From Burkholderia cepacia (GTDB lineage: Bacteria > Pseudomonadota > Gammaproteobacteria > Burkholderiales > Burkholderiaceae): a stretch of 64,000 nucleotides of DNA. Below are positions 16,187 through 25,136 of the stretch, in pieces. Numbering within the stretch: the stretch's first letter is position 1; every line of letters begins with the position of its first letter. The notes below the pieces were generated by a model that saw nothing but the letters and a program-made list of their open reading frames with translations, had not been told where the DNA came from and searched no databases. The translations under genes were made by a program, and so were the position numbers. The stretch covers positions 1,860,001 to 1,924,000 of the forward strand of contig NZ_CP013443.1 of the NCBI RefSeq assembly GCF_001718835.1, read 5' to 3'.

Positions 16187-18448
16187 CTATGCGTCGATGC
16201 GCTTGCGGAGCCCGTCGCCGGCGAACGGCATTTCCCGCATGCGCTGGCCGGTCGCATCGAAGATCGCGTTGGCCAGCGCGCCGGCGGTCGGCCCCATCGA
16301 CGCCTCCGCCGCGCCGAGGAACGGCGCGCCGGGACGATTGATCAGATGGACCTTCATGCTCTGCGGCGCGGCCGAGAAGCGCAGGATCGGATAGCTGCTC
16401 CAGTCGAAGCTGCGAATGCGCTGTGTATCGTATTGCAGCGCCTCGTACAGCGTCCAGCTCGCGGCTTGCACGATGCCGCCCTCGATCTGGTTGCGAATGC
16501 CGTCCGGCGACACGATCTGGCCTGCGTCGACCGCGGCTTCCGCGTGTTCGAGCGTCACGTGGCCCGTTTCCGGCACGACCGAAATCTCGACCGCGAGCGC
16601 GACATAGGCCATCAGGTTCTTGTACTTGCCGAACGCGAAGCCGACCCCGCGGTTGCGCGCGCGCGGCGGCCGCGGCCAGCCGAAGCGCGTCGCGACGAGC
16701 TGGATCACGTGACGCGCGCGGGGGTCCTGCATGTGACGCAGCCGGAACTCGACCGGATCGACGCCGGCCGCGTGCGCGAGCTCGTCCATGAAGCTCTCGA
16801 TCGCCCACACGTTCGTGTGCGCGCCGAGCGAACGCATCGCCGAGGTCTGCAGCGGCATCGTCGGCGAGAAGTGGTTGACGACGTGCAGGTTGGGCAGCGC
16901 ATACAGCGGGATCGCGTTGCGGTCGCCGCCGCCCTCGGGCTGCAGCATCGGCGTCGACGGCGCAGGCGCGAACGGCGGTTCGAGCATGCGCGCGGGCAGC
17001 AGCCGGCCGGCGTTGACGATCCGCTCGTTGTGCGAACTGCTCCACAGCGCGTAGTTCCAGTCGACGATGTGGCCGCTCGCATCGAGCGACGCGCTGAGTT
17101 CGGTCACCATTGCCGGCGTGAAGTGGTCCCACGTATGTTCCTGCTCGCGCATCCACTGCACGCGAATCGGCTTGCCGGGCATCGCGGCCGCGATCAGCGC
17201 CGCATGCGCGGCCGCGTCGTCCGCGCCGTTGTGCCCGTAGCAGCCCGACCCTTCGGTATGGATGCAGCGCACGCCCGCCTGCGGCATCGACAGCATCTCG
17301 GCGAGCGCGTCGCGCAGCGGGTAGACGCCCTGCGAGTGGGTCCACACGGTCAGCATGCCGTTCTCGAGCCGGGCGACCGCGCACGACGGCCCGATCGAGC
17401 CGTGCAGCAGGTAGTTCTTCAGGAACGTCGCGGTGAGCGTTTTCGTGGCCGGCGCGGTCGTCGCATGCGTATTGGCGATCTCGATGCGCTGCGTCGCGAT
17501 CCGCTTCAGGTCGTCGTGAACCGTCTTGCGATCGGGCAGCGGCCGGCCGGGCGACCAGCGGCAGCCGGCGGCCAGCGCGCGCTGCGCGACGACGGCCTGC
17601 CATTCGCCGCGCGCGACGACCGCGAGCATGCTGCCGTTGCGCACGATCCGCACGACGCCGGGCAGCTTCAGGATCGCGGCCTCGTCGAACGCGAGCAGCT
17701 TCGCGTCGTAGACGGGCGGCATCACGACGCGCGCATGCAGCATGTCCGGCAGCGTCATGTCCTGCACGTAGCTGACGCCGCCCGTGACCTTGTTCGGAAT
17801 GTCGACGCGCGGCAGCGACGTGCCGATCACGGCGAACGTGGCCGGATTCTTCAGCGGCGACGTCGGCGTCGCGCTGCGATGCAGGTCGACGCTGCGCACC
17901 GCGTCGCCGTAGCGCATCGTGCGGCCGTCCGGCGCCTTGATCACGGCGTCGGCGGTCGTCAGCAGGCGCGCGTCGACGCCGAACTGCTGCGCCGCCGCGT
18001 CGACCAGCAGCCCGCGTACCTGCGCGGCGGCATTCAGCAGCGCGGAGCCGCTGTCCGCCATCGTGTGGCTGCCGGCGGTCAAGCCCTCGTCGGGCGACGC
18101 GCCCGTATCGGCGGTCAGGAAGGTGATCAGCGAGGGCTTCATCCCGAGCTCCTCGGCGGCCACCTGCAGCAGCGCGGTGCGCACGCCGGTGCCGAGCTCG
18201 ACCTTGCCCGTGAACACGGTGACCTTGCCGTCGGGCGTGATCTTGATCCACGCGTCGAGCAGCGGGTTGGTCTTCAGGCTGCCGGCGAGCGTTGCCGTGG
18301 CTTTCGACACGTGCACGGCGGCGCCTTCGTCCGCGATCACGACCTGGGCCGCGGCGCGGGCGGCCGGCGCGAGGCTGAACGCGACGAACAGCGCGCCGGA
18401 AACCATGAAGTGCCGGCGGCTTTCGTCGATGTCGTCGTGAGCGTTCAT
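16187..18448 (-). CDS. Xanthine dehydrogenase-family molybdopterin-binding subunit (isoquinoline 1-oxidoreductase beta-like)
   Basis: A 753-residue large subunit of a periplasm-facing molybdenum hydroxylase of the IorB, aldehyde dehydrogenase and nicotinate dehydrogenase group. A Tat-type leader is present (SRRHFMVSGALFVAFSLAPAARA). Family motifs include GKVELGTGVRTALLQVAAEEL and the C-terminal GPTAGALANAIFDATG. It hydroxylates a carbonyl or N-heterocycle with water. The TAATG overlap with the 2Fe-2S gene shows a tight operon. The substrate cannot be assigned. It needs molybdenum cytosine dinucleotide cofactor, whose maturation genes are not in view. Confidence 0.88.
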   Translation of the reverse strand: MNAHDDIDESRRHFMVSGALFVAFSLAPAARAAAQVVIADEGAAVHVSKATATLAGSLKTNPLLDAWIKITPDGKVTVFTGKVELGTGVRTALLQVAAEELGMKPSLITFLTADTGASPDEGLTAGSHTMADSGSALLNAAAQVRGLLVDAAAQQFGVDARLLTTADAVIKAPDGRTMRYGDAVRSVDLHRSATPTSPLKNPATFAVIGTSLPRVDIPNKVTGGVSYVQDMTLPDMLHARVVMPPVYDAKLLAFDEAAILKLPGVVRIVRNGSMLAVVARGEWQAVVAQRALAAGCRWSPGRPLPDRKTVHDDLKRIATQRIEIANTHATTAPATKTLTATFLKNYLLHGSIGPSCAVARLENGMLTVWTHSQGVYPLRDALAEMLSMPQAGVRCIHTEGSGCYGHNGADDAAAHAALIAAAMPGKPIRVQWMREQEHTWDHFTPAMVTELSASLDASGHIVDWNYALWSSSHNERIVNAGRLLPARMLEPPFAPAPSTPMLQPEGGGDRNAIPLYALPNLHVVNHFSPTMPLQTSAMRSLGAHTNVWAIESFMDELAHAAGVDPVEFRLRHMQDPRARHVIQLVATRFGWPRPPRARNRGVGFAFGKYKNLMAYVALAVEISVVPETGHVTLEHAEAAVDAGQIVSPDGIRNQIEGGIVQAASWTLYEALQYDTQRIRSFDWSSYPILRFSAAPQSMKVHLINRPGAPFLGAAEASMGPTAGALANAIFDATGQRMREMPFAGDGLRKRIDA

Positions 18449-18948
18449 TACAGTGCCTTGTTGATCATGACAGGGGCGGAGCCGGGCTCCGGCTCGGGCA
18501 GGCCCGCGACCTGGCGCACGGCCGCCAGGATCCGCATGTGGGTGCCGCAACGGCACAGATTGGGTTCCATATGCGTGCGCAGCTCGTGCTCGGTCGGCTT
18601 CGGATTGCGCTCGAGCAGCGCCTGCGCGCGCATGATCATCCCCGCGATGCAGTAGCCGCACTGCGCGGCCTGGTGATCGATGAACGCGCGCTGCAGCGGG
18701 CCCGGATGGTCGGCGGTGCCGAGGCTCTCGATGGTCCTGACGCGGCGCGCGCCGACAGCGGCGACCGGGAGCAGGCACGAGAACATCGGCTTGTCGTCGA
18801 CGATCACGGTGCAGGCGCCGCATTGTCCAAGTCCGCAGCCGAATTTCGCGCCATGCAGATGCAGGTCGTTGCGCAATGCATAGAGCAGCGGCGTGGACGG
18901 ATCGATGTCGAGCGTGTGCTGCACGCCGTTCACGTTGAGGGTGATCAT
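18448..18948 (-). CDS. 2Fe-2S subunit of the molybdenum hydroxylase (isoquinoline 1-oxidoreductase alpha-like)
   Basis: A 166-residue ferredoxin-like electron-transfer subunit. The plant-type cluster cysteines are Cys38, Cys43, Cys46 and Cys58 (GCGLGQCGACTV). The second, C-terminal cluster uses CGYC and CRCG. It passes electrons from the Mo site to the cytochrome subunit. ATGA overlaps the cytochrome stop and its own TAATG overlaps the Mo subunit, so the three genes are co-translated. There is no signal peptide; co-export with the Tat partner is the usual explanation. Confidence 0.93.
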   Translation of the reverse strand: MITLNVNGVQHTLDIDPSTPLLYALRNDLHLHGAKFGCGLGQCGACTVIVDDKPMFSCLLPVAAVGARRVRTIESLGTADHPGPLQRAFIDHQAAQCGYCIAGMIMRAQALLERNPKPTEHELRTHMEPNLCRCGTHMRILAAVRQVAGLPEPEPGSAPVMINKAL

Positions 18949-20225
18949 CGCGCGCTGTCCTCCTTTCTGAGCTTCGCGGCCATCGCTTCGACGCCGGTCC
19001 ACGCGGGCCGGTCGGAGTAGGCCGCGCGAATGTACGCGGCAAGGTCCGCGATCTGGGCGTCGTCGTACTGGTCGAGATACGACGGCATGTAATTCAGCGG
19101 GTCCTCGCCATGCCAGCCGATCCCGTTGAACATCATCCGGATCGCGTTGCGCGGCGTATCGGCGTTGACGGCCGTGCTGAACGCAAGCGTCGGCCGTTCG
19201 CCGATCGCCTGCATCGGCGAGGCGGGCCCGTGGCACTGCGCGCACGACGCCTGGAACAGCACCGCGCCGCGATGTTCGTCGGGCGTCGTCGCGCTGCGCG
19301 CGGCGCCGGGCGTCGCGGGCCGTGCGCCGGCCGGTTTCTGGATCGACAGGATGTAGGTGGCGATCGCCTCGACGTCCTCGACCGGCACCGTCGCGAGATC
19401 GCGCGTGACGGGGAGCATCGGCCCGGCCGCCGCGCCGTGCTCGCTCGCGCGGCCGGTGCGCAGGTACGTGACGAGCTGCGCCTGCGTCCACGGGCGCGTC
19501 GCATGGCCGAGCGTATTGAGCGGCGGCGCTTCCCAGCCGTCGACGAGGCCGCCGTCGAACGCCTTGCCGGCCTGTTCGCCGCCGATCGCGTTCAGCGGCG
19601 AATGGCAGGACGCGCAGTGGCCGAGGCCGTCGACGAGCAGCTTGCCGCGGTTCCATTGCGCGGATTGCGACGGATCGGGCTGGTACGCGCCCTTGCGCAG
19701 GAACAGGATGTTCCAGAACGCCAGCGGCGGACGGAAGTTGAGCGGGAAGATCAGGTCGTTCGCCGGCGCGGCCGCGTGAACGGGCTCGCGGGTCATCAGG
19801 TACGCATAGGCGGCCGCGATGTCGTCGTCGGTCATCCGCGTGAAATGAATATACGGAAATGCCGGGTAGAGCAGGTGGCCGTCGCGGGCGATCCCGCTGC
19901 TCAGCGCGCGCGCGAACGCGTCGCGCGACCAGCGGCCGATGCCGGTATCGGCGTCCGGCGTGATGTTGGTCGCGTAGATCGTGCCGAACGGCGTCGCGAG
20001 CGGCAGCCCGCCGGCGAATGGCTGGCCGTCCTTCGCCGTGTGGCAGACGACGCAGTCGCCGAGCGCGACGACGCGCGCGCCCGCGCGCACGAGCTGCGGA
20101 TCGAACGACGTGCGCGCGGGCGGGTCGATCGGTGCGATCGACGGCTGCACCATGATGCCGATCGCGATCGCCAGGCCGGCGATCGCGATGCCGGCCGCGC
20201 CGAACCAGCGTTTTTTGTGCTTCAT
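18945..20225 (-). CDS. Membrane-anchored triheme cytochrome c subunit
   Basis: A 426-residue cytochrome with three c-type heme sites: CVVCH (58-62), CASCH (near 207) and CAQCH (near 337). An uncleaved or cleaved N-terminal hydrophobic segment (MKHKKRWFGAAGIAIAGLAI) directs it to the periplasm. Such triheme subunits take electrons from alcohol, aldehyde or nicotinate dehydrogenases and pass them to the quinone pool or a terminal oxidase. It is the first gene of the operon and overlaps the next by 4 nt. Confidence 0.92.
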   Translation of the reverse strand: MKHKKRWFGAAGIAIAGLAIAIGIMVQPSIAPIDPPARTSFDPQLVRAGARVVALGDCVVCHTAKDGQPFAGGLPLATPFGTIYATNITPDADTGIGRWSRDAFARALSSGIARDGHLLYPAFPYIHFTRMTDDDIAAAYAYLMTREPVHAAAPANDLIFPLNFRPPLAFWNILFLRKGAYQPDPSQSAQWNRGKLLVDGLGHCASCHSPLNAIGGEQAGKAFDGGLVDGWEAPPLNTLGHATRPWTQAQLVTYLRTGRASEHGAAAGPMLPVTRDLATVPVEDVEAIATYILSIQKPAGARPATPGAARSATTPDEHRGAVLFQASCAQCHGPASPMQAIGERPTLAFSTAVNADTPRNAIRMMFNGIGWHGEDPLNYMPSYLDQYDDAQIADLAAYIRAAYSDRPAWTGVEAMAAKLRKEDSAR

Positions 20226-20405
20226 GCGGGCTCCACGCGGCGGCGATTCGCAATGGGGATCATGTCGTCATTCCAGGGAGAGAAGCCGCGCGCGGGCGAT
20301 GGCCGGCGCGGCGTTGGATGCAGGCAGTCTATGCCGGCGCCGACGTCGGATCTTGAAGCGAGGCTGAAACGTTCTGAATCAGGGCGACAGGCCGGGCTAC
20401 GCCAA

Positions 20406-21539
20406 TCAATCGTCGTGAATCGATGTGCCGAGCCCGAACGATGCGGCGAGCTGAGGCCCTTTCGCGAGCAGCGTCGTCACTTCCGTGCGCCGCTGCGCCG
20501 ACCAGCGCGCGAGGCGCTCGACGACATCGGCCGCACCGGGCGGCAGCGCTTCGGCGAGCGACACGGCGTCCTGGGCCGCCTTCGACGTGCCCGACGCCGT
20601 ATGCGGGCGCACGGTGCATGCGGCGTCGCCGACCAGCGCGACGCGGCCGCCGACGAAGTCGGGGCTCATCGCGTCGAAAATCGCCTGGACGAACGGCGCG
20701 CGCGTCGCGAGCACCAGTTGCGACAGCACGGCCGGCAGCCGCTCGGCGGCCAGTTGCCGCAGCGACGCGGCGCTGTCGTCGGCCAGCCGCCCCGGATGGA
20801 CCGACGCGTGGTGCACGCGTCCGTCACGATCGGTCAGGTGGCGGCGCAGCGCATCGAGGTCCGTTTCGTTGCGATACCAGAGCCAGTTGAAGCGGCGCGC
20901 ACCGGGTTCGAGCGAACCGTCGAGCGCGGGAATCAGGAACGCCATGAACAGTTCGCCCGGCGCCTTGTGCAGCGTCATGTTCTCGACCAGCGACGCGATC
21001 GCGTCCGCGTCGAACGCGGCTTCGTCGACGATGCCGCGCCACGCGACATAGCCGGCGAACGACGGCGCGCAGCCGGGGAAGAGGCGCGTGCGCAGGCTCG
21101 ATCCCGCGCCGTCGGCCGCGATCAGGAGATCCGCGCGGATGCGTTCGTCTTCGACGTGCACGTCGATGCCGTCGGCGTGCGGGTCGAAGCCGGTGATCGC
21201 GCGGCCGTAGCGGATTCGTCCCGGCGGCAGCGTATCGCACAGCGAGCGGTAGACGGCGTCCCACGACGAGAACGGCAGCATTTCGGGTTCGTCGCGCGTG
21301 ACGGCGCCTTGACGATCGATCCATCGCCGCCGATGCGTCGGCACGCTGATCATGCGGCGGCAATGCCGGCCATGCTGTTCGAGAAACGCCATCATGCGCC
21401 GCAGCACGGCCACACCGCCGCCCTGGCCGCGCAGCGGGTTGGGCGAGCGCTCGTAGACGGTCACGTCGTGCCCGATGCAATCGAGCGTCAGCGCGGCCGC
21501 GAGGCCCGCGATCGAGCCTCCTGCAATGACTATCTTCAT
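20406..21539 (-). CDS. FAD-dependent monooxygenase, 2,6-dihydroxypyridine 3-monooxygenase-like
   Basis: A 377-residue flavoprotein hydroxylase. The FAD motif VIAGGSIAGLAAAL opens the protein, the DG-like site is DLLIAADGAGS, and the second FAD motif is VALVGDAACTVRPHTASGTSKA. Such enzymes hydroxylate aromatic or pyridine rings with NAD(P)H and O2. It lies 180 nt upstream of the molybdenum hydroxylase operon on the same strand. That pairing recalls N-heterocycle breakdown (nicotine, nicotinate), where a Mo hydroxylase and an FAD monooxygenase act in turn. The substrate link is inference. Confidence 0.87.
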   Translation of the reverse strand: MKIVIAGGSIAGLAAALTLDCIGHDVTVYERSPNPLRGQGGGVAVLRRMMAFLEQHGRHCRRMISVPTHRRRWIDRQGAVTRDEPEMLPFSSWDAVYRSLCDTLPPGRIRYGRAITGFDPHADGIDVHVEDERIRADLLIAADGAGSSLRTRLFPGCAPSFAGYVAWRGIVDEAAFDADAIASLVENMTLHKAPGELFMAFLIPALDGSLEPGARRFNWLWYRNETDLDALRRHLTDRDGRVHHASVHPGRLADDSAASLRQLAAERLPAVLSQLVLATRAPFVQAIFDAMSPDFVGGRVALVGDAACTVRPHTASGTSKAAQDAVSLAEALPPGAADVVERLARWSAQRRTEVTTLLAKGPQLAASFGLGTSIHDD

Positions 21540-21670
21540 CGTGCCTGGCCTCGGTTCTTGCGCGCGTTTGATTGTGCACGATCGCTTTGCGGCCGGACCT
21601 TAATTCTTATTAATGGCGCTGACGCAACACGTCGGCGTGCGCGAATGAGCCGGCGTGCCGGCCGGTCGCG

Positions 21671-22369
21671 TCAGCGCACCGTCGCGGCGGATTGCCCGAA
21701 CAGGATGCTGCGCGATTGCTCGTCGACGACGGGCGTCACGTTGACTTCCTTCGCGCGCTCGTACGCGCGGATCGTCGCCGGCCGCGCGCCGATCCGCTCG
21801 AACCACCGCGCCAGATGCGGGAAATCGTCGAGACGCTGACGCTGGCGCTCGTGCGGCACGATCCACGGATAGCACGCGATGTCGGCGATCGAGTAATCGC
21901 CCGCGATGTAGTCGCGGCCGTCCGCCAGCTGCTTGTCGAGCACGCCGTACAGCCGCGACGTCTCCTTCACGTAGCGATCGATCGCATACGGCAGCGGTTC
22001 GGGCGCGTACTGCGCGAAATGATGGTTCTGCCCGGCCATCGGCCCGAGCCCGCCCATCTGCCAGAACAGCCACTGCAGCACGAGATTGCGGCCGCGCAGG
22101 TCCTGCGGAATGAAGCGGCGGGTCTTGTCCGCGAGGTACAGCAGGATCGCGCCCGATTCGAAGATCGACAGCGGCTCGCCGCCGTCGGCCGGCGCCCGGT
22201 CGACGAGCGCGGGAATCCGGTTGTTCGGCGCGATGCGCAGGAAGTCGGGCGCGAACTGCTCGCCGCGGCCGATGTTCACCGGGACGATCCGGTACGGCAG
22301 CCCGGCTTCCTCGAGCAACATCGTCACCTTGTGCCCGTTGGGCGTCGTCCAGTAGTAGAGGTCGAGCAT
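21671..22369 (-). CDS. Glutathione S-transferase family protein, YfcG-like
   Basis: A 232-residue GST with an N-terminal thioredoxin-like domain (DLYYWTTPNGHKVTMLLEEAGLPY, then IPALVD and the ES glutathione-binding motif in SIFESGAILLYLADK) and an all-helical C-terminal domain. It belongs to the Nu/YfcG class, which acts on disulfides and organic peroxides. GGAG lies six bases before the ATG, inside the end of the upstream GST, leaving one base between the two genes. They form an operon divergent from an AraC regulator. Confidence 0.9.
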   Translation of the reverse strand: MLDLYYWTTPNGHKVTMLLEEAGLPYRIVPVNIGRGEQFAPDFLRIAPNNRIPALVDRAPADGGEPLSIFESGAILLYLADKTRRFIPQDLRGRNLVLQWLFWQMGGLGPMAGQNHHFAQYAPEPLPYAIDRYVKETSRLYGVLDKQLADGRDYIAGDYSIADIACYPWIVPHERQRQRLDDFPHLARWFERIGARPATIRAYERAKEVNVTPVVDEQSRSILFGQSAATVR

Positions 22370-22370
22370 G

Positions 22371-23075
22371 TCACGCTCCGGTTGCTGCGCCGGCCTCGAG
22401 CCGCGCATTCTGCGGGAACATCGCGCGGCGGGCCTCGTCGTCCATCTCGATCTTGAACGCGTGGCGCGCCTTCAGCGCTTCGGCGCGCTGCGCGGCTGGC
22501 CGCGCATTGATGTCGTCGAGCAGGCGCTTCACGTGCGGCAACTGTTCCCAGGCGGTTTCGCCGAGCACGAACGGCACCGCGCGCGCCCAGCCCCACACCG
22601 CCATGTCGACCAGCGTGTACGTGTCGCCGAGCATGTAGCGCGACGTCGCGAGACGTTCGTCGACGATGCGCCAGTGCCGCCACGCCTCGAAGTCGTAACG
22701 GTTGATCGCGTACGCGTTCGGCTCCGGCGCGTGATGCTTGAAGTGCACCGCCTGTCCCGCATACGGGCCGATGCCGGTCGCGACGAACATCAGCCACGAC
22801 AGCATCTCGCCGCGCGCGGCCGGCGTGTCGTCGGGGAGGAACCGGCCGGTCTTTTCCGCGAGGTACAGCAGGATCGCGTTGCTGTCGAACACCGTGGCGT
22901 CGCCGTCGACGATCGCGGGCGTCTTCGCGTTCGGGTTGATCGCCCTGAACGCGGCCGAGTGCTGTTCGCCCTTGCGCGGATCGACCGGCACCAACTCGTA
23001 CGGCAGCCCGGCTTCTTCCAGGAACAGCGCGACCTTGGCGGGATTCGGGGAAGGGTTGTAGTGGAACTGGATCAT
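22371..23075 (-). CDS. Glutathione S-transferase family protein
   Basis: A 234-residue GST. The N-terminal domain holds FHYNPSPNPAKVALFLEEAGLPY, TPAIVD and a DSNAILLYLAEK motif, where Asp replaces the usual Glu before Ser. The C-terminal helical domain contains the VDMAVWGWARA segment. It is a paralogue of the following GST, probably from an old tandem duplication. The start at 23075 has GAAGGA upstream. A divergent AraC-type regulator begins 107 nt away and is the likely controller. Confidence 0.9.
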   Translation of the reverse strand: MIQFHYNPSPNPAKVALFLEEAGLPYELVPVDPRKGEQHSAAFRAINPNAKTPAIVDGDATVFDSNAILLYLAEKTGRFLPDDTPAARGEMLSWLMFVATGIGPYAGQAVHFKHHAPEPNAYAINRYDFEAWRHWRIVDERLATSRYMLGDTYTLVDMAVWGWARAVPFVLGETAWEQLPHVKRLLDDINARPAAQRAEALKARHAFKIEMDDEARRAMFPQNARLEAGAATGA

Positions 23076-23181
23076 CGGCGTGATTCCTTCGTTGAAATGG
23101 GGTTGAACCAAGGGCTCCAATCTACCGAAATCGATGGGATTGAAAGTTACAATAAGTCCGAAAATCGCAACCAATCGTCCC

Positions 23182-24009
23182 ATGCCAGACCGACTCTCCA
23201 ATCTCATCAGCCGCTTCGACCTGCAAGCGCGCGTGTTCTCCGATCCCAGCGCGTGCAGCGTCGACGATGCCGTCCGCCACGACGGCGCCGGCCATCTGCA
23301 CCTGTTGCGCGCCGGAAGGATCGTCGTGACCGGGGGCGCGATCGGACGCCAGACGATCGACGCGCCGAGCATGCTGTTCCTGCCGCGCCCCCAGTCCTGC
23401 CGGGTTGACGTGGGAGCGCACAACCCTGCCGAACTCGTATCCGCGAGCATCGCCTTCGGGTCTCGCGACGAGAATCCGTTGCTGCGCAGCATGCCCGACC
23501 TGCTGGTCACGCCGCTGAACTGCGTGCCGTCGCTCGACGCGGTCCAGCAACTGCTGTTCGCCGAAGCGCTCGAGCCCGCCTGCGGTCATCACGCGATGGT
23601 CAACCGGCTCGTCGAAGTGCTGATGGTCCAGATGCTCCGCCATGCGATGCGCAAGCAGCTCGTCGACACCGGCTCGCTCGCCGGCCTGTCCGATCCGCGG
23701 CTCGGCAAGGCGCTGACCGCGCTCCATTCGGACCCGTCGCGCAGCTGGACGCTCGAGGACATGGCCGGGACGGCCGGCATGTCCCGGTCGCGGTTTGCCG
23801 CGCATTTCGCGGACGTCGTCGGCGTGCCGCCGGGCGAATACCTGCTGCAGTGGCGGATCGGGCTCGCGAAGTCGCTGCTGCGCCGCGGCCGGCCGGTCAA
23901 GCTGGTTGCCGCCGAAGTCGGCTACGGCAGCGCCGGCGCGCTCGCGCGGGCGTTTGCGCAAGGCGTCGGGCTGACGCCGACGCAGTGGCTCGCGCAGCAG
24001 CGCGGGTAG
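23182..24009 (+). CDS. AraC-family transcriptional regulator
   Basis: A 275-residue regulator with an N-terminal cupin-type sensor domain (residues about 10-165, rich in short beta strands) and a C-terminal AraC double helix-turn-helix (residues about 175-270: WTLEDMAGTAGMSRSRFAAHF and VAAEVGYGSAGALARAF). The MPDRLSN start fits the family. It is divergent from the two GST genes with a 106-nt shared promoter region. By analogy with similar cupin AraC proteins it probably activates them in response to a small electrophile. Confidence 0.9.
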   Translation: MPDRLSNLISRFDLQARVFSDPSACSVDDAVRHDGAGHLHLLRAGRIVVTGGAIGRQTIDAPSMLFLPRPQSCRVDVGAHNPAELVSASIAFGSRDENPLLRSMPDLLVTPLNCVPSLDAVQQLLFAEALEPACGHHAMVNRLVEVLMVQMLRHAMRKQLVDTGSLAGLSDPRLGKALTALHSDPSRSWTLEDMAGTAGMSRSRFAAHFADVVGVPPGEYLLQWRIGLAKSLLRRGRPVKLVAAEVGYGSAGALARAFAQGVGLTPTQWLAQQRG

Positions 24010-24426
24010 GCCGACGAGCTGTGGTTATCGAGGCGACGCGCGACGCGAAGTAGTCAGGCGCGTTTTCATGGTGATCAGTTTTGGCACAAAATGCACGCGT
24101 TAAGATAAGAAAACTTATCCTGACCGTACCAAAAAAATGCAAACCGGATGCATCCGAAATTCACTTTTGGTCGTATTCCGGGATCGCTATCCGGGGCAGG
24201 GCGGGGAGACGACGCCGACGCGCACGCCCGGCGCAGCCTTCGAGAATGCGAGTAGCCGACAGCCGGGCCAGGGCAGTGCATGGTCCGGACAGCCGCCTGG
24301 CGCGGCTTCCTCGCCAGGCCGGCGCGCGCGCCGAATGCGAGTTGTTGGGGGCGGGCTACCGCTTATATTCTGATGTCCTCAGGCGGTAACGGCATCGGGC
24401 CACCGCCACTGCACGAGAGATCGAAC
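24010..24426. other. Intergenic region with AT-rich dyads
   Basis: No gene is supported. An AT-rich block contains the perfect dyad GATAAG-AAAA-CTTATC (24104-24119) and the 12-bp palindrome CGGATGCATCCG (24145-24156). The rest is GC-rich without coding character. Confidence 0.5.
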
Positions 24427-24834
24427 ATGACAGACGTCACCCGAACCATGAAGCTCAATCACCTGAGCTTCCCCTCCGCCGACACACTGGCGACGGCCCG
24501 ATTCTTCGAGCGGCATCTCGGCTTCACGATCGCGGGAAGCTGGGACAAATCCTGGATCCTCAAGCGCCCGGGCTTCGACGTGGTGATCGATCACGCCGGC
24601 GACGCCGTGCCCGCCTGGCCGAAGGCGTTCCATGCCGGGTTCGAGCTGCCGAGCCTCGATGCCGTTCGCGAGCTGTATCAGCGCTTCAAGGAAGAGCGCG
24701 TCGAGATGGTGACGGACGTCTTCAACAACGGGCGCGGTTCGCGTTTCTTCTGCCGTGCGCCGGGCGGCGTGATGTTCGAGCTGAACACGCGCGCGGATGC
24801 CGCGCCGGAATATCAAGGCACGTTCGACGACTGA
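24427..24834 (+). CDS. VOC family protein (glyoxalase/bleomycin-resistance fold)
   Basis: A 135-residue single vicinal-oxygen-chelate domain. It opens MKLNHLSFPSADTLATARFFERHLGF, with the first metal-ligand His in NHLSF, and closes FFCRAPGGVMFELNTR, with the final Glu ligand. Relatives include glyoxalase I, fosfomycin-resistance proteins and dioxygenases, so the exact reaction is not predictable. It is a single gene; a Cys/His pattern for other domains is absent. The ATG at 24427 has a GAGAG ribosome site. Confidence 0.85.
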   Translation: MTDVTRTMKLNHLSFPSADTLATARFFERHLGFTIAGSWDKSWILKRPGFDVVIDHAGDAVPAWPKAFHAGFELPSLDAVRELYQRFKEERVEMVTDVFNNGRGSRFFCRAPGGVMFELNTRADAAPEYQGTFDD

Positions 24835-24923
24835 AGTCCGTTATCCGTGCGTTCATCGGCCGATTCCGAACCCGGATGATCAGTTCTACTGCCGATTCCG
24901 TGCGGCGGCATGTCATGGCGCGG

Positions 24924-24952
24924 TTGACACTGCCGCCCCGCGACCGTTACAT
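24924..24952 (+). promoter_or_regulatory. Sigma-70 promoter for the reverse transcriptase leader
   Basis: TTGACA (24924-24929), a 17-nt spacer and TTACAT (24947-24952). Transcription would begin near 24959, leaving a leader of about 178 nt before the reverse transcriptase start. Confidence 0.6.
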
Positions 24953-24958
24953 TCGCGT

Positions 24959-25136
24959 CGCGGGCCGGTGGGTCAAGCACACGCCCGGAACAGGCAGCCG
25001 ATGTTCCAGGACTACGGGGCTACCCCGTGGATCAGATCGACATCCCGATGCGTCGCAAGGAGCCCCGTTGCGCGTTGCGCAAGACAGCTCTCGCAGCACC
25101 CGTCACGTTGGCTCATCGTCCCGCCCATCCCTGTTC
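24959..25136 (+). ncRNA. Structured leader upstream of the reverse transcriptase, candidate retron msr-msd
   Basis: The transcribed leader contains two hairpins with three-base loops, ACGGGG-CTA-CCCCGT (25014-25028) and TTGCGC-GTT-GCGCAA (25068-25082). It also has a GGAACA/TGTTCC hairpin (24987-25007). GAACAGG (24988-24994) can pair with CCTGTTC (25130-25136), which abuts the gene start. This is the layout of a retron RNA: outer a1/a2 pairing and short three-base-loop hairpins, directly before the reverse transcriptase. A branching guanosine cannot be assigned with confidence. Confidence 0.35.

Noticed and set aside
15009..18251. A 1080-codon open frame on the minus strand across the LysR and Mo-hydroxylase genes
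   Set aside because: It is very Arg/Ala-rich and lies out of frame over well-recognised genes. Long empty frames are common in high-GC DNA.
19110..21839. A 909-codon plus-strand frame opposite the cytochrome and FAD monooxygenase genes
   Set aside because: Arg-rich antisense frame; the minus-strand proteins have heme and FAD motifs.
24145..24156. CGGATGCATCCG as an attachment or restriction-linked site
   Set aside because: A single 12-bp palindrome with no repeat copy or integrase nearby; kept only as a note in the intergenic entry.
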